64,000 bases of DNA from Orbus hercynius. GTDB lineage: Bacteria; Pseudomonadota; Gammaproteobacteria; Enterobacterales; Orbaceae. How positions within the stretch are numbered: the stretch's first letter is position 1; each line of letters starts with the position of its first letter. Below, one piece after another: positions 20,468-29,025 of the stretch. The position numbers and the translations under genes were made by a program. The stretch is taken from positions 124,001-188,000 of the forward strand of contig NZ_RBWY01000002.1 in assembly GCF_003634275.1 (NCBI RefSeq). The letters are read 5' to 3'. The notes beneath the pieces were generated by a model. That model had not been told where the DNA came from. It worked only from the letters and a program-made list of their open reading frames with translations, and made no database searches.

Positions 20468-20794
20468 TTGAAAAAACCAACGATACAAATAATAGATAAA
20501 AAACCATTTGAATATACCCTCTCGATTATTGCCGGTAAATGGAAAATGAAAATAATTTACCTGCTGATTTGTTGTGATATTGCCCGTTATGGTGAAATAA
20601 AACGTAGCATTACGGGTATTACCCATAAAATGCTCAGTGCACAATTAAAAGAGTTAGAACAAGACGGTATTATTAATCGTAAAGAATTTCCGCAAATTCC
20701 ACCAAAAGTCGAATATTCATTAACAGCTAAAGGAAAAAGTTTAAAACAGCTTATTAGCGATATTTGTCAGTGGGGAATTGAGCATGATCATTAA
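20468..20794 (+). CDS. HxlR-family transcriptional regulator
   Basis: Winged-helix regulator of the HxlR/DUF24 type: a core GKWKMKIIYLL, the recognition region GITHKMLSAQLKELEQDGII, and the wing VEYSLTAKG. I place the start at TTG 20468 because AAGGAGA lies at ideal distance before it. An in-frame ATG at 20447 would add seven residues but has no ribosome site. Two adjacent cysteines (LLICCD) could serve redox or electrophile sensing, as in YodB/HypR, though their position differs. It is divergent from the oxidoreductase gene, the usual arrangement of this family with its target. Confidence 0.85.
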   Translation: MKKPTIQIIDKKPFEYTLSIIAGKWKMKIIYLLICCDIARYGEIKRSITGITHKMLSAQLKELEQDGIINRKEFPQIPPKVEYSLTAKGKSLKQLISDICQWGIEHDH

Positions 20795-20850
20795 TTCTTT
20801 TCACTTTTTTTAGAATCAATGATCATGGATAAAATAACGGGCAAGTAGAC

Positions 20851-21360
20851 TTATTGTTTTGCTTCAAGGCGATTGATTTTTTTCATTTTTTGTTCAATAC
20901 GCTGACGCTTTAATGGTGAAAGATAATCGACAAATAATTTCCCCATCAAATGATCCATCTCATGTTGAATACAAATTGCCAATAAGCCATCTGCATCAAT
21001 GTCATAAGGCTCACCGTGACGGTTCAATGCTTTAATTTTTATCTTTTCTGCGCGAGAGACAAACCCTCGGCTATCGGGCACAGATAAACAACCTTCCTCA
21101 ATACCGGTTTCGCCGTCTTGATTAATTACTTCAGGGTTAATAATCACATACACCTGATCATGATTTTCAGACACATCGATAACAATAATACGTTCATGAA
21201 CATCAACTTGGGTAGCAGCAAGGCCAATCCCTTCTTCTGCGTACATTGTTTCAATCATGTCATCAATAATTTGTTGTGTTTCTGCTGTGATTTTCTCAAC
21301 AGGTTTCGCAATTTTGCGTAATCTTTCATCGGGAAAACGTAATACTGGTAAAATAGCCAT
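20851..21360 (-). CDS. def: Peptide deformylase
   Basis: Metalloenzyme removing the N-formyl group from nascent proteins. The 169-residue protein has all three motifs: GIGLAA (44-49), EEGCLS with metal ligand Cys91, and QHEMDHL with His133, Glu134 and His137. It is divergent from dprA, as in E. coli. The usual downstream partner fmt is not here: the next gene is a convergent HxlR regulator. Confidence 0.98.
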   Translation of the reverse strand: MAILPVLRFPDERLRKIAKPVEKITAETQQIIDDMIETMYAEEGIGLAATQVDVHERIIVIDVSENHDQVYVIINPEVINQDGETGIEEGCLSVPDSRGFVSRAEKIKIKALNRHGEPYDIDADGLLAICIQHEMDHLMGKLFVDYLSPLKRQRIEQKMKKINRLEAKQ

Positions 21361-21469
21361 AAATTGTTCGATATTCCTCTCAATAACCTTTTTATCTTCT
21401 ACTCTACATTCTAAACACTAATTATGCTTATGGGTAGAGCTAAATCCCTATTAATAAAATAGTGAGTCT

Positions 21470-22537
21470 ATGAATAAATATGAATTTTTAATTCGCTTTT
21501 CAATGGTAAACCAAAAAAAACCAGCCAAAATTAGACAATACCTTCGCCAGATACAAAACGATATCGATGATGGGCTGTTATTACATCAGCTAAAATGGGA
21601 TAGTGCGCAAATCAGGCAATTTTATCAACTAGATATTCAAAAAACCCTCGATTGGATACACCAAGATAACCATTTTTTAATCAGCTACGATGAGCCACGC
21701 TATCCTGATTTATTAAAGCAAATTAGCAGCCCACCGCTATTATTGTTTGGAATAGGTGATAGAGAACTGTTATCTACAACGCAAATTGCCATGGTTGGCA
21801 GTCGTATTTTTAGTGAGTACGGTGCGCAGTGGGCACGTTACTTTGCCAGTGAACTTGCCATTAATGGATTAACCATTACTAGCGGTTTAGCACTCGGTAT
21901 CGATGCGATTTGCCACCGCGGTGCATTAGATGTATCAGGAAAAACCATTGCGGTTTTAGGCAGTGGCTTACTTAATATCACGCCAAAAACGAATTATCAT
22001 CTAGCGCAGAATATCTTAGCAAGCGGAGGCTGTATTATCTCTGAGTTTTTGCCGCAAATCATCGCTCATCCAAAATACTTTCCTCGTCGAAATCGCATTA
22101 TTAGTGGACTAAGTTTAGGCACATTTGTTGTCGAAGCCTCACAAAAAAGTGGCTCATTAATCACAGCTCGCTATGCACTTGAACAAAACCGTGACGTATT
22201 TGCTTTACCGGGTGATATTAGTAATGAAAATTACGATGGGACACATTGGCTCATTAAACAAGGTGCTTATTTAGTGACTAAGCCGATTGATATTTTAGAA
22301 CACTATGCAAGTAGTTTATCGTGGATAAAACCACACACAGACGATCAATCCCTATTACTACCGATGATTCATCCCGAAATTTTTGCACTTATTAATCACC
22401 AACCCATCTCTGCTGATATGATTGTCGATAAAATAGGTCAATCGGCAACAGACGTTGCAATAAAGCTTATGGAGCTAGAATTAGAAGGTGCGATTAGGAC
22501 GATAAATGGCGGCTATGTTCGCGATAAAGCTATTTAA
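21470..22537 (+). CDS. dprA: DNA processing protein DprA/Smf
   Basis: Binds incoming single-stranded DNA and loads RecA during natural transformation. It is widespread even in bacteria not known to be competent. The 355-residue protein has an N-terminal helical domain, the Rossmann-type core with GSRIFSEYG, GLALGIDAICHRGAL and VLGSGL, and a C-terminal winged-helix region (LINHQPISADMIVDKIG). It is the first of three plus-strand genes (dprA-tsaC-anmK) with short spacers. Confidence 0.95.
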   Translation: MNKYEFLIRFSMVNQKKPAKIRQYLRQIQNDIDDGLLLHQLKWDSAQIRQFYQLDIQKTLDWIHQDNHFLISYDEPRYPDLLKQISSPPLLLFGIGDRELLSTTQIAMVGSRIFSEYGAQWARYFASELAINGLTITSGLALGIDAICHRGALDVSGKTIAVLGSGLLNITPKTNYHLAQNILASGGCIISEFLPQIIAHPKYFPRRNRIISGLSLGTFVVEASQKSGSLITARYALEQNRDVFALPGDISNENYDGTHWLIKQGAYLVTKPIDILEHYASSLSWIKPHTDDQSLLLPMIHPEIFALINHQPISADMIVDKIGQSATDVAIKLMELELEGAIRTINGGYVRDKAI

Positions 22538-22592
22538 TATAGCTATAAAACTGTTAATATATTGCTCAGTAAAAATTGAATTGTAAGCAACT

Positions 22593-23153
22593 ATGACAAC
22601 ACTTTCATTAACACAATCTTATGAGCAACTCATTGCCGGTAACGTGCTTGCCTACCCAACAGAAGCAGTTTTTGGTTTAGGCTGTGATCCTGATTGTAAG
22701 AATGCGGTTTTAACCATTTTAGCGTTAAAAAATCGTCCTATCGAAAAAGGCTTAATATTAATCGCAAGTGACTTCAATCAATTGATTCCTTACATTGATC
22801 AATCAGCTTTAACTCAAGAGCAGAAAACGTTAATGTTTAACTCCTGGCCAGGGCCGGTGACTTGGGTTGTTCCTAAGCATAAAACAACGCCATACTTTTT
22901 AACCGGCGAATTTGATTCAATAGCAGTCCGTGTCACCGCTCACCCGTTAGTCAGAGAAATGTGCCAATTATTTGGTAAGCCACTAGTCTCAACAAGTGCT
23001 AATCAATCAGGTCAAGAACCTTGCCGTAGTATTGTTGAAATTGAACAACAGTTTGGTAAAGCATTCCCTGCTTTACACGGTGAAATAGGTACAAGAACCA
23101 AACCATCAGAAATTCGCGATATTCAAACCGGGCAAATCATTAGGCAAGGATAG
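22593..23153 (+). CDS. tsaC: Threonylcarbamoyl-AMP synthase
   Basis: First step of t6A formation at position 37 of ANN-decoding tRNAs. The 186-residue protein is of the short TsaC type, with [26 protein letters not shown] and the STSAN motif of the YrdC fold. It follows dprA by 55 bases, a neighbourhood shared with E. coli, and precedes anmK by 5 bases. Confidence 0.95.
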   Translation: MTTLSLTQSYEQLIAGNVLAYPTEAVFGLGCDPDCKNAVLTILALKNRPIEKGLILIASDFNQLIPYIDQSALTQEQKTLMFNSWPGPVTWVVPKHKTTPYFLTGEFDSIAVRVTAHPLVREMCQLFGKPLVSTSANQSGQEPCRSIVEIEQQFGKAFPALHGEIGTRTKPSEIRDIQTGQIIRQG

Positions 23154-23158
23154 CTATC

Positions 23159-24271
23159 ATGCAACAAGGACTATACATTGGCGTGATGTCAGGAACGAGC
23201 TTAGATGGCATTGATATTGCGCTAGTTGATATATCAGCAAATAATATCACACTCATTGCCAGCCATTGTTATCCAATTCCTGATCATATTGGCAGCGATT
23301 TATTAACCATCTGCGAGCAGAAGCAGTGTTCATTGCAAACACTTGGCCAAATTGATCACCAATTAGGCAAGCTGTATGCTGAGTCAATTAATCATTTTAT
23401 TAAGACTAATCGCATAAATCGTAATGAAGTTATCGCAATTGGTTGTCATGGCCAAACGATTTTCCATTCGCCAAATGGCGATTCCCCATTTACGATGCAA
23501 ATTGGTGATGCCAATATTGTGGCAGCTAAAACCGGTATTACAACGATTGCTGATTTTCGCCGCAAGGACATGGCTTTTGGTGGTCAAGGTGCGCCCTTGG
23601 TACCTGCTTTTCATCAAGCACTATTTAGCGTAGCTGATAAAAACCGCATTATATTAAATATTGGTGGTATCAGTAATATTACGTGCCTGTGCCCTAATCA
23701 AGCCATTATTGGTTATGATACGGGTCCTGGTAATGTATTATTAGATAGTTGGATAATGATGCATCTCAATGAACCCTATGATAAAGATGCGCACTGGGCA
23801 AAAACAGGGCAAGTCAATAAACCCTTATTAAATGAGTTATTAAGTGAACCCTATTTTCAATTAACTTACCCAAAAAGTACCGGTCGTGAACTATTTAACT
23901 TACGATGGTTACAATACAAATTATCGAACTATTCTCTACCAGCAGCGGATGTACAAGCAACACTCGTTGACTTAACGGTGATGGCAACCGTTAATCAATT
24001 AAATAACCTATTAGCTAACAATACACTACCATGCGAGTTATTCGTTTGTGGCGGCGGAGCAAAAAATTCATTAATAATGGCAAGATTCAATGAATTGCTT
24101 CCTAACTGGCTGGTCGCAACAACTGATACGGTTGGCATTAATAGCGATTATATGGAAGCGATGGCATTTGCCTGGCTTGCTTATTGCCGAATCAATAATT
24201 TAGCTAGCAATATCCCAAGCGTCACCGGTGCAACGCAATCAGTCAGTTTAGGGGTAATTTATCCAAAATAA
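23159..24271 (+). CDS. anmK: Anhydro-N-acetylmuramic acid kinase
   Basis: Phosphorylates and opens 1,6-anhydro-MurNAc released by lytic transglycosylases, feeding peptidoglycan sugar recycling. The 370-residue protein has the ATP-binding start GVMSGTSLDGIDIALVD, GCHGQTIFHSP, DFRRKDMAFGGQGAPLVP and a C-terminal VCGGGAKNSLIM. Recycled sugar would enter the nag genes at 58203-61588 after MurQ action; murQ is not in the window. It begins 5 bases after tsaC. Confidence 0.96.
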   Translation: MQQGLYIGVMSGTSLDGIDIALVDISANNITLIASHCYPIPDHIGSDLLTICEQKQCSLQTLGQIDHQLGKLYAESINHFIKTNRINRNEVIAIGCHGQTIFHSPNGDSPFTMQIGDANIVAAKTGITTIADFRRKDMAFGGQGAPLVPAFHQALFSVADKNRIILNIGGISNITCLCPNQAIIGYDTGPGNVLLDSWIMMHLNEPYDKDAHWAKTGQVNKPLLNELLSEPYFQLTYPKSTGRELFNLRWLQYKLSNYSLPAADVQATLVDLTVMATVNQLNNLLANNTLPCELFVCGGGAKNSLIMARFNELLPNWLVATTDTVGINSDYMEAMAFAWLAYCRINNLASNIPSVTGATQSVSLGVIYPK

Positions 24272-24286
24272 TGAGGAAGAATCAAT

Positions 24287-24688
24287 ATGATTCAATATGC
24301 ATTTAATTCCTGGCTTAATGGCTATAAAAAAATGTTTTGTTATTCAGGTAGAGAAAGGCGCAGCGCATTTGGTTGTTTTCTGATCATTCAATTTATTTTA
24401 TTCATCATCTTAGGGATGATTTGTACCCGAATTTTCCCCCAAATACCAGGCTTTAACGATACAACTAGCGATACGATCGCCGTGATATATTGCTTGATCT
24501 CTTTTATGACGATACTACCTTATAATATAAGGCGATTGCATGACGCTGGTTTGTCCGGTTGGCTATGTTTGTTTTACCTAGGATTTGCCGCAATTGTTAT
24601 CATCGTATCGATTTTTTTACCGCCAACAACAGGCGATAATCAATACGGACCAAGCCCTAAAAAAACAAAAAATTTGATTGTAATTTAA
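24287..24688 (+). CDS. DUF805 inner-membrane protein
   Basis: A 133-residue protein with about four hydrophobic helices and the DUF805 features: an N-terminal WLNGYKKMFCYSGRERRSAFG, a central NIRRLHDAGLSGW motif and a C-terminal GDNQYGPSP. The family (YhaH, YhaI and others) has no established function. It follows anmK by 15 bases, so it is probably co-transcribed with dprA-tsaC-anmK. A small hairpin lies just past the stop. Confidence 0.88.
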   Translation: MIQYAFNSWLNGYKKMFCYSGRERRSAFGCFLIIQFILFIILGMICTRIFPQIPGFNDTTSDTIAVIYCLISFMTILPYNIRRLHDAGLSGWLCLFYLGFAAIVIIVSIFLPPTTGDNQYGPSPKKTKNLIVI

Positions 24689-24722
24689 CGCTCTATCAAC
24701 ACAATACGGCTTAATAAAATAA

Positions 24723-24747
24723 TAGGATTAAATTAATCCTAATTTTT
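24723..24747 (+). terminator. Terminator-like hairpin after the DUF805 gene
   Basis: TAGGATTA is mirrored by TAATCCTA around AAT and followed by ATTTTTT. It overlaps the end of the convergent phosphatase gene. The stem is AT-rich and so weak. Confidence 0.5.
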
Positions 24748-25507
24748 TCAATGCGTTGGCAATACCGTGATGATTGTTATCATCGGTAATAAATTCAGCG
24801 AGCTGTTTTAATGGTTCAACGCTATTGCCCATAGCAATAGAGTGATCGACCATCTTAAACATTTCAATATCATTTAGGCCATCACCAAAAGCATAGGTCG
24901 GCACATCTAAAAATCCTTTATTTTCCAGTAATTTTTTAATGCCAAATGCTTTCGAGCCACCATGATTAAACACATCAACGCAGTAAGGTGTATTACGTAT
25001 AAAGTTTAATTCAGGAAACTGCTTAATATACTGTTCCTCGCCACTTTGACATAACAATAACATCATTTGGATCGGTTCTTGACGATAAATATCATTATCA
25101 ACTGGCGGAATTGATTGTTTTAAATAGTGATAAAAGATCTCTGCTGGCTCGCCTAGTTCAGAAATTCTCATGATTTTATCATTATAAAAAGCCAGCGGAA
25201 TATTGGTCTGAGTTTTCGAAAAATCGACTAGACGTTCAATAACGTGTTTATCAATGTTATTTGAAAAAATGTGTTCGCCTTGATAAAACACAGACTGACC
25301 ATTCATTGCAACAATCGAGTTAATTTTAGCTTGCTGCATAATATGCTGTACTTCACAAACAGTTCTACCGGTTGCAATGATTGGCATGATATTATTTTCA
25401 TAAAGGTGATTAATCGCATCAATCGTGCTACTAGCAACCGTCACATCTCGCGTTAACAACGTGCCATCCAAATCGAAAAAAACAATTGCCTTAGGTTTAC
25501 TTGTCAT
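24728..25507 (-). CDS. Cof-type HAD-IIB phosphatase
   Basis: HAD-superfamily hydrolase of the Cof/YidA group, which acts on small sugar phosphates or phospho-cofactors. The 259-residue protein has motif I FFDLDGTLL, motif II IIATGR, the catalytic-domain Lys region (GGSKAFGIKKLL) and motif IV FGDGLNDIEMF. The start ATG at 25507 has GAGGTGATTG directly upstream. It follows hda by 16 bases. Substrate unknown. Confidence 0.9.
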   Translation of the reverse strand: MTSKPKAIVFFDLDGTLLTRDVTVASSTIDAINHLYENNIMPIIATGRTVCEVQHIMQQAKINSIVAMNGQSVFYQGEHIFSNNIDKHVIERLVDFSKTQTNIPLAFYNDKIMRISELGEPAEIFYHYLKQSIPPVDNDIYRQEPIQMMLLLCQSGEEQYIKQFPELNFIRNTPYCVDVFNHGGSKAFGIKKLLENKGFLDVPTYAFGDGLNDIEMFKMVDHSIAMGNSVEPLKQLAEFITDDNNHHGIANALKKLGLI

Positions 25508-25523
25508 CAATCACCTCATAACG

Positions 25524-26222
25524 TTATAAGTTAAAAACCGTCTTAATAAATGGAATGGTCAATTTTCGCTGCTCTGTGATCGTAATTTTATCAAGTTTAT
25601 CAAGTAATCCAGATAGCGTTCTCATATCGCGATCAACATGTTTTAATAGAAACAATCCAACATCAGTTGGTAGCTCAAAACCTCTTAACAATGCTCTAAG
25701 TTGTAATGAATAGAGTTTATCTTCATCACTAAGTTCTTTTAATCGATAAACTTGTCCCCACTCTAGTCTTGATACTAAATCAGGTAAAATAAAAGGCACC
25801 TGTTTTGGCGGCGCATTACTGGTAATTAATAATTTACTTCGATTACTTTCAATCAAGCGGTTAAATAGATCAAAAATAGCTTCTTCCCACAATCGATTAC
25901 CGGCTATTTTATCAATATTATCTAAGCAGACCAGATCATAATCATCAAGGCCTAATAGAATATTAGGTTCTAAAAACAGATGTTGTTCAAGAGGAATATA
26001 ACTAATTTTTTTATCTAAAAGCGATAAATAATGACAAGAAGCATGCAGTAAATGTGTTTTTCCTGACAAAAAAGCAGACCAAATATAAAGCGAATAGAAG
26101 TCTGATTTATTTAAAGTTTCCTTTAAATAATTAAGCAATAAAATGTTATCACCAGTATAAAAACTGGTAAATGTTTCTGTATCAGGTAATGAAACAGGCA
26201 AAACGAGCTGCTGTGAGTTAAT
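25524..26222 (-). CDS. hda: DnaA regulatory inactivator Hda
   Basis: AAA+ protein that, with the DNA-loaded beta clamp, triggers ATP hydrolysis by DnaA and so blocks re-initiation. The body matches E. coli Hda (233 aa) throughout, for example VCLDNIDKIAG, LFNRLIES and QRKLTIPFIK. The clamp-binding motif QLVLPV lies upstream of the first standard start codon (TTG at 26201), which would cut it off. The only sensible in-frame start with a ribosome site (GAGG) is ATT at 26220-26222, giving 232 residues beginning NSQQLVLPV. E. coli hda also uses a rare start codon (CUG). Confidence 0.85.
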   Translation of the reverse strand: MNSQQLVLPVSLPDTETFTSFYTGDNILLLNYLKETLNKSDFYSLYIWSAFLSGKTHLLHASCHYLSLLDKKISYIPLEQHLFLEPNILLGLDDYDLVCLDNIDKIAGNRLWEEAIFDLFNRLIESNRSKLLITSNAPPKQVPFILPDLVSRLEWGQVYRLKELSDEDKLYSLQLRALLRGFELPTDVGLFLLKHVDRDMRTLSGLLDKLDKITITEQRKLTIPFIKTVFNL

Positions 26223-26305
26223 TGTTACTACCTCAAAATATTTTACAAACCAAGGTAGTATAAATTCTAGTACTTAAAAATCAATATTATTTATTTTTTG
26301 ATTCA

Positions 26306-26328
26306 CTAAGGCAGTAAAACTGCCTTAG
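26306..26328 (-). terminator. Stem-loop after uraA
   Basis: CTAAGGCAG and CTGCCTTAG flank a 5-base loop just past the uraA stop. On the minus strand only a weak A/T stretch follows, so termination efficiency is uncertain. Confidence 0.6.
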
Positions 26329-26338
26329 TTTGATGAAT

Positions 26339-27583
26339 TTATGCGCGGGGTAAAATTAAATTTAATACAATCGCTAAAATACCGCACAGACTTATGCCCT
26401 CAAGTGCATAAGAACCAAAGTCAAAAACCATGCCGCCAATACCAAATACTAATACTAATGCCGTAATACACATATTACGCGATACTGATAAATCAACTTT
26501 ATGTTTAACCAAAATATTGATGCCAACCGATGCAATCGATCCAAACAGTAACACCATAATTCCCCCCATAACAACCGATGGGATAGAAGCTAAAAAGGCA
26601 CCCACTTTACCAATAAACGACATCACAATTGCCCAAATCGCCGCCCATGTCATGACACGAGTTTTAAAATTACGCGTTAATGTCACCGCACCAATCACTT
26701 CAGCATAAGTAATACAAGGAGGGCCCCCTAGCAATCCAGCTGCTGATGTTGCAAGGCCATCACCAAATAATGTTCTTTGTAAGCCCGGCTCTTTTGTATA
26801 GTCTTTACCGGTTACACTACCAATAGCCATAATATCACCAACGTGTTCAATGGTTGGTGCTATCACAATCGGAATCATATAAAGTACTGCCTGCCACTTA
26901 AATTCAGGAAAGGTAAAATTAGGTAAAGCAAACCAAGGTGCATCATAAACCGGTTGAAAATTAACTAAGCCTAAAAAGCACGATAATACATAACCAACGA
27001 CAATACCGGATATTATCGGTAATAATTTCAGAAATCCTTTTGCCCAAATGGCAACAATCAAAGTGGTCAGTAATGAAATCATCGATACTAAAATCAATTG
27101 ATATTTTGGAATATTTGCAGGAATACCTTCACCGGTTCCCATCGCCATACCAATGGCTACAGGGGCAAGTGATAAACCAATAACCATAATAATGGGTCCA
27201 GTCACAACTGGTGGTAAAATTCGATTGATAACATTTGCGCCATTGATTTTAACTAAAAAACCAAATAGCATGAAGACAAAACCAGCAACCATCAGCCCAC
27301 CAAGGGTTGCCGGGATTCCCCACTGAGCAACGCCATATGAGATAGGGGCAATAAAAGCAAATGAAGAGGCTAAAAAGACAGGCACTTTGCCTCGGGTTGT
27401 AATTTGAAATAAAATGGTTCCTAAACCAGCAGTAAACAATGCAACATTAGGATTTAATCCAGTCAATAACGGGACTAAAACTAATGCGCCAAATGCGACA
27501 AACAGCATTTGAGCACCAGTTAAAATATCTAACCAGGAGTGTTTATTATTTTCGACTTGATTCGTTATTTCATGCGAACTCAT
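26339..27583 (-). CDS. uraA: Uracil permease
   Basis: Proton-linked uracil importer of the NCS2 (nucleobase-ascorbate) family. The 414-residue protein has about 14 hydrophobic segments. The NCS2 motif region (APTIEHVGDIMAIG) carries a conserved Glu-His pair, and the GLLGGPPCITYAEVIGAV stretch is also typical. It lies 80 bases after upp on the same strand with a terminator-like hairpin between them, as an upp-uraA unit. Uracil taken up is converted to UMP by Upp. Confidence 0.96.
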   Translation of the reverse strand: MSSHEITNQVENNKHSWLDILTGAQMLFVAFGALVLVPLLTGLNPNVALFTAGLGTILFQITTRGKVPVFLASSFAFIAPISYGVAQWGIPATLGGLMVAGFVFMLFGFLVKINGANVINRILPPVVTGPIIMVIGLSLAPVAIGMAMGTGEGIPANIPKYQLILVSMISLLTTLIVAIWAKGFLKLLPIISGIVVGYVLSCFLGLVNFQPVYDAPWFALPNFTFPEFKWQAVLYMIPIVIAPTIEHVGDIMAIGSVTGKDYTKEPGLQRTLFGDGLATSAAGLLGGPPCITYAEVIGAVTLTRNFKTRVMTWAAIWAIVMSFIGKVGAFLASIPSVVMGGIMVLLFGSIASVGINILVKHKVDLSVSRNMCITALVLVFGIGGMVFDFGSYALEGISLCGILAIVLNLILPRA

Positions 27584-27626
27584 TGGTGAACTTTCTCTCT
27601 TTTGTTAATAAATTAAATTATGGACG

Positions 27627-27648
27627 TAAAAAAACCGGCTAAGCCGGT
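27627..27648 (-). terminator. Terminator or attenuator between upp and uraA
   Basis: On the minus strand ACCGGC-TTA-GCCGGT is followed directly by a run of T. It would let upp be made in excess of uraA, or act as an attenuator. Confidence 0.85.
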
Positions 27649-27663
27649 CTAAAAAATGAGATT

Positions 27664-28290
27664 TTATTTAGTGCCAAAGATCTTATCTCCGGCATCGCCT
27701 AATCCAGGAATAATATACCCTTTATCATTGAGTCTATCATCAATCGATGCCGTGTATAATTCAACATCCGGATGAGCTTGCTCTAAAACTTTAATTCCTT
27801 CTGGCGCGGCAACTAAAACTAATACTTTAATCTGCTGGCAGCCAGCTTGTTTTAATAAATCGATCGTTGCAACCATTGAACCGCCCGTTGCTAGCATTGG
27901 ATCAACAACTAGCGCCATTCTATCTTCAATATCAGACGTTAATTTTTGAAAGTAAGGTACGGGTTCAAGGGTTTCTTCATTACGGTAAAAACCAACCACA
28001 CTAATTCTAGCACTTGGGATATGTTCAAGTACGCCATCCATCATACCAAGTCCAGCACGTAAAATAGGTACCACGGTAATTTTTTTGCCTTTAATACGCT
28101 CAACTTCAATAGGACCACACCAGCCTTGAATAGTGACTTTTTCGGTCGGTAAATTAGCGGTGGCTTCATAAGTTAATAAGCTGCCAACTTCGCTGGCGAG
28201 ATCTCTAAAATCTTTGGTAGAAATATCGAACTCACGCATTAAGCCGATTTTATGACGGACAAGGGGATGTTTAACTTCAACAATTTTCAT
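27664..28290 (-). CDS. upp: Uracil phosphoribosyltransferase
   Basis: Makes UMP from uracil and PRPP. The 208-residue protein, the same length as in E. coli, carries the PRPP-binding loop [15 protein letters not shown] and the C-terminal [14 protein letters not shown]. It forms a salvage unit with uraA downstream. Confidence 0.98.
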   Translation of the reverse strand: MKIVEVKHPLVRHKIGLMREFDISTKDFRDLASEVGSLLTYEATANLPTEKVTIQGWCGPIEVERIKGKKITVVPILRAGLGMMDGVLEHIPSARISVVGFYRNEETLEPVPYFQKLTSDIEDRMALVVDPMLATGGSMVATIDLLKQAGCQQIKVLVLVAAPEGIKVLEQAHPDVELYTASIDDRLNDKGYIIPGLGDAGDKIFGTK

Positions 28291-28383
28291 TGGTAGGCCT
28301 CAGTTGTTAAGAATCTATACTACTCGTAGGTCGCTATAACCACTGATATATAATTTTAGCATAATTTCTTGGATAAAAAAAAA

Positions 28384-29022
28384 CTAGTTTGATAATTTTA
28401 CTGAATTATTACTTTTGATAATAATCAAATTACGTTCAGCATCAAGATTAGGTACATCAAGTTTTACAATATCGGTTACCTCAAACTGACTAGGTAACGA
28501 CATGATCTCTTGATCTGACGATTGACTTTTTAAAGCATAAAATGCGCCATGTTGATTAGGTAAATGTTCACACCAATTAAGCATATCAATTAATGATGCA
28601 AAAGCGCGGCTAATTACACCATCAAAGTGCTTATCCGTATATTGCTCAATACGACTTTGCACAGGATGAATATTATCAAGTTGCAATTCAAATTGAACTT
28701 GCTTTAAAAAACGCACGCGTTTACCTAAACTATCAACTAAATCAAATGTTTTATCTGGATTAATAATTGCAAGGGGTATTCCAGGTAAACCCGGACCGGT
28801 ACCAACATCGATAAATTGCTCCCCTGTTAAATAAGGGGAAATCACTAAGCTATCCATTATGTGTTTAATTAACATCTCGTTAGGATCACGTACGGATGTC
28901 AAATTATAAGCTTTATTCCACTTATCAAGCATTTCAACATAGCAAACTAACTGATCAATTTGCTGATCGTTGATAACAAGATCGGTCTGTTTAATCAGGC
29001 TAACGAGTTTAGTCTTTAACAT
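28384..29022 (-). CDS. rsmG: 16S rRNA (guanine-527-N7) methyltransferase
   Basis: Methylates G527 of 16S rRNA. The 212-residue protein has the SAM-binding motif [15 protein letters not shown] and the family start YNLTSVRDP. It begins 3 bases after mnmG, the classic gidA-gidB pair near the origin. In E. coli the atp operon follows directly, but here it lies about 27 kb away. Confidence 0.97.
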   Translation of the reverse strand: MLKTKLVSLIKQTDLVINDQQIDQLVCYVEMLDKWNKAYNLTSVRDPNEMLIKHIMDSLVISPYLTGEQFIDVGTGPGLPGIPLAIINPDKTFDLVDSLGKRVRFLKQVQFELQLDNIHPVQSRIEQYTDKHFDGVISRAFASLIDMLNWCEHLPNQHGAFYALKSQSSDQEIMSLPSQFEVTDIVKLDVPNLDAERNLIIIKSNNSVKLSN

Positions 29023-29025
29023 AAT

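Noticed and set aside
26202-26222. Reading hda as an N-terminally truncated gene
   Set aside because: The sequence upstream of TTG still encodes the conserved clamp motif in frame, so the gene is intact and only its start codon is unusual.
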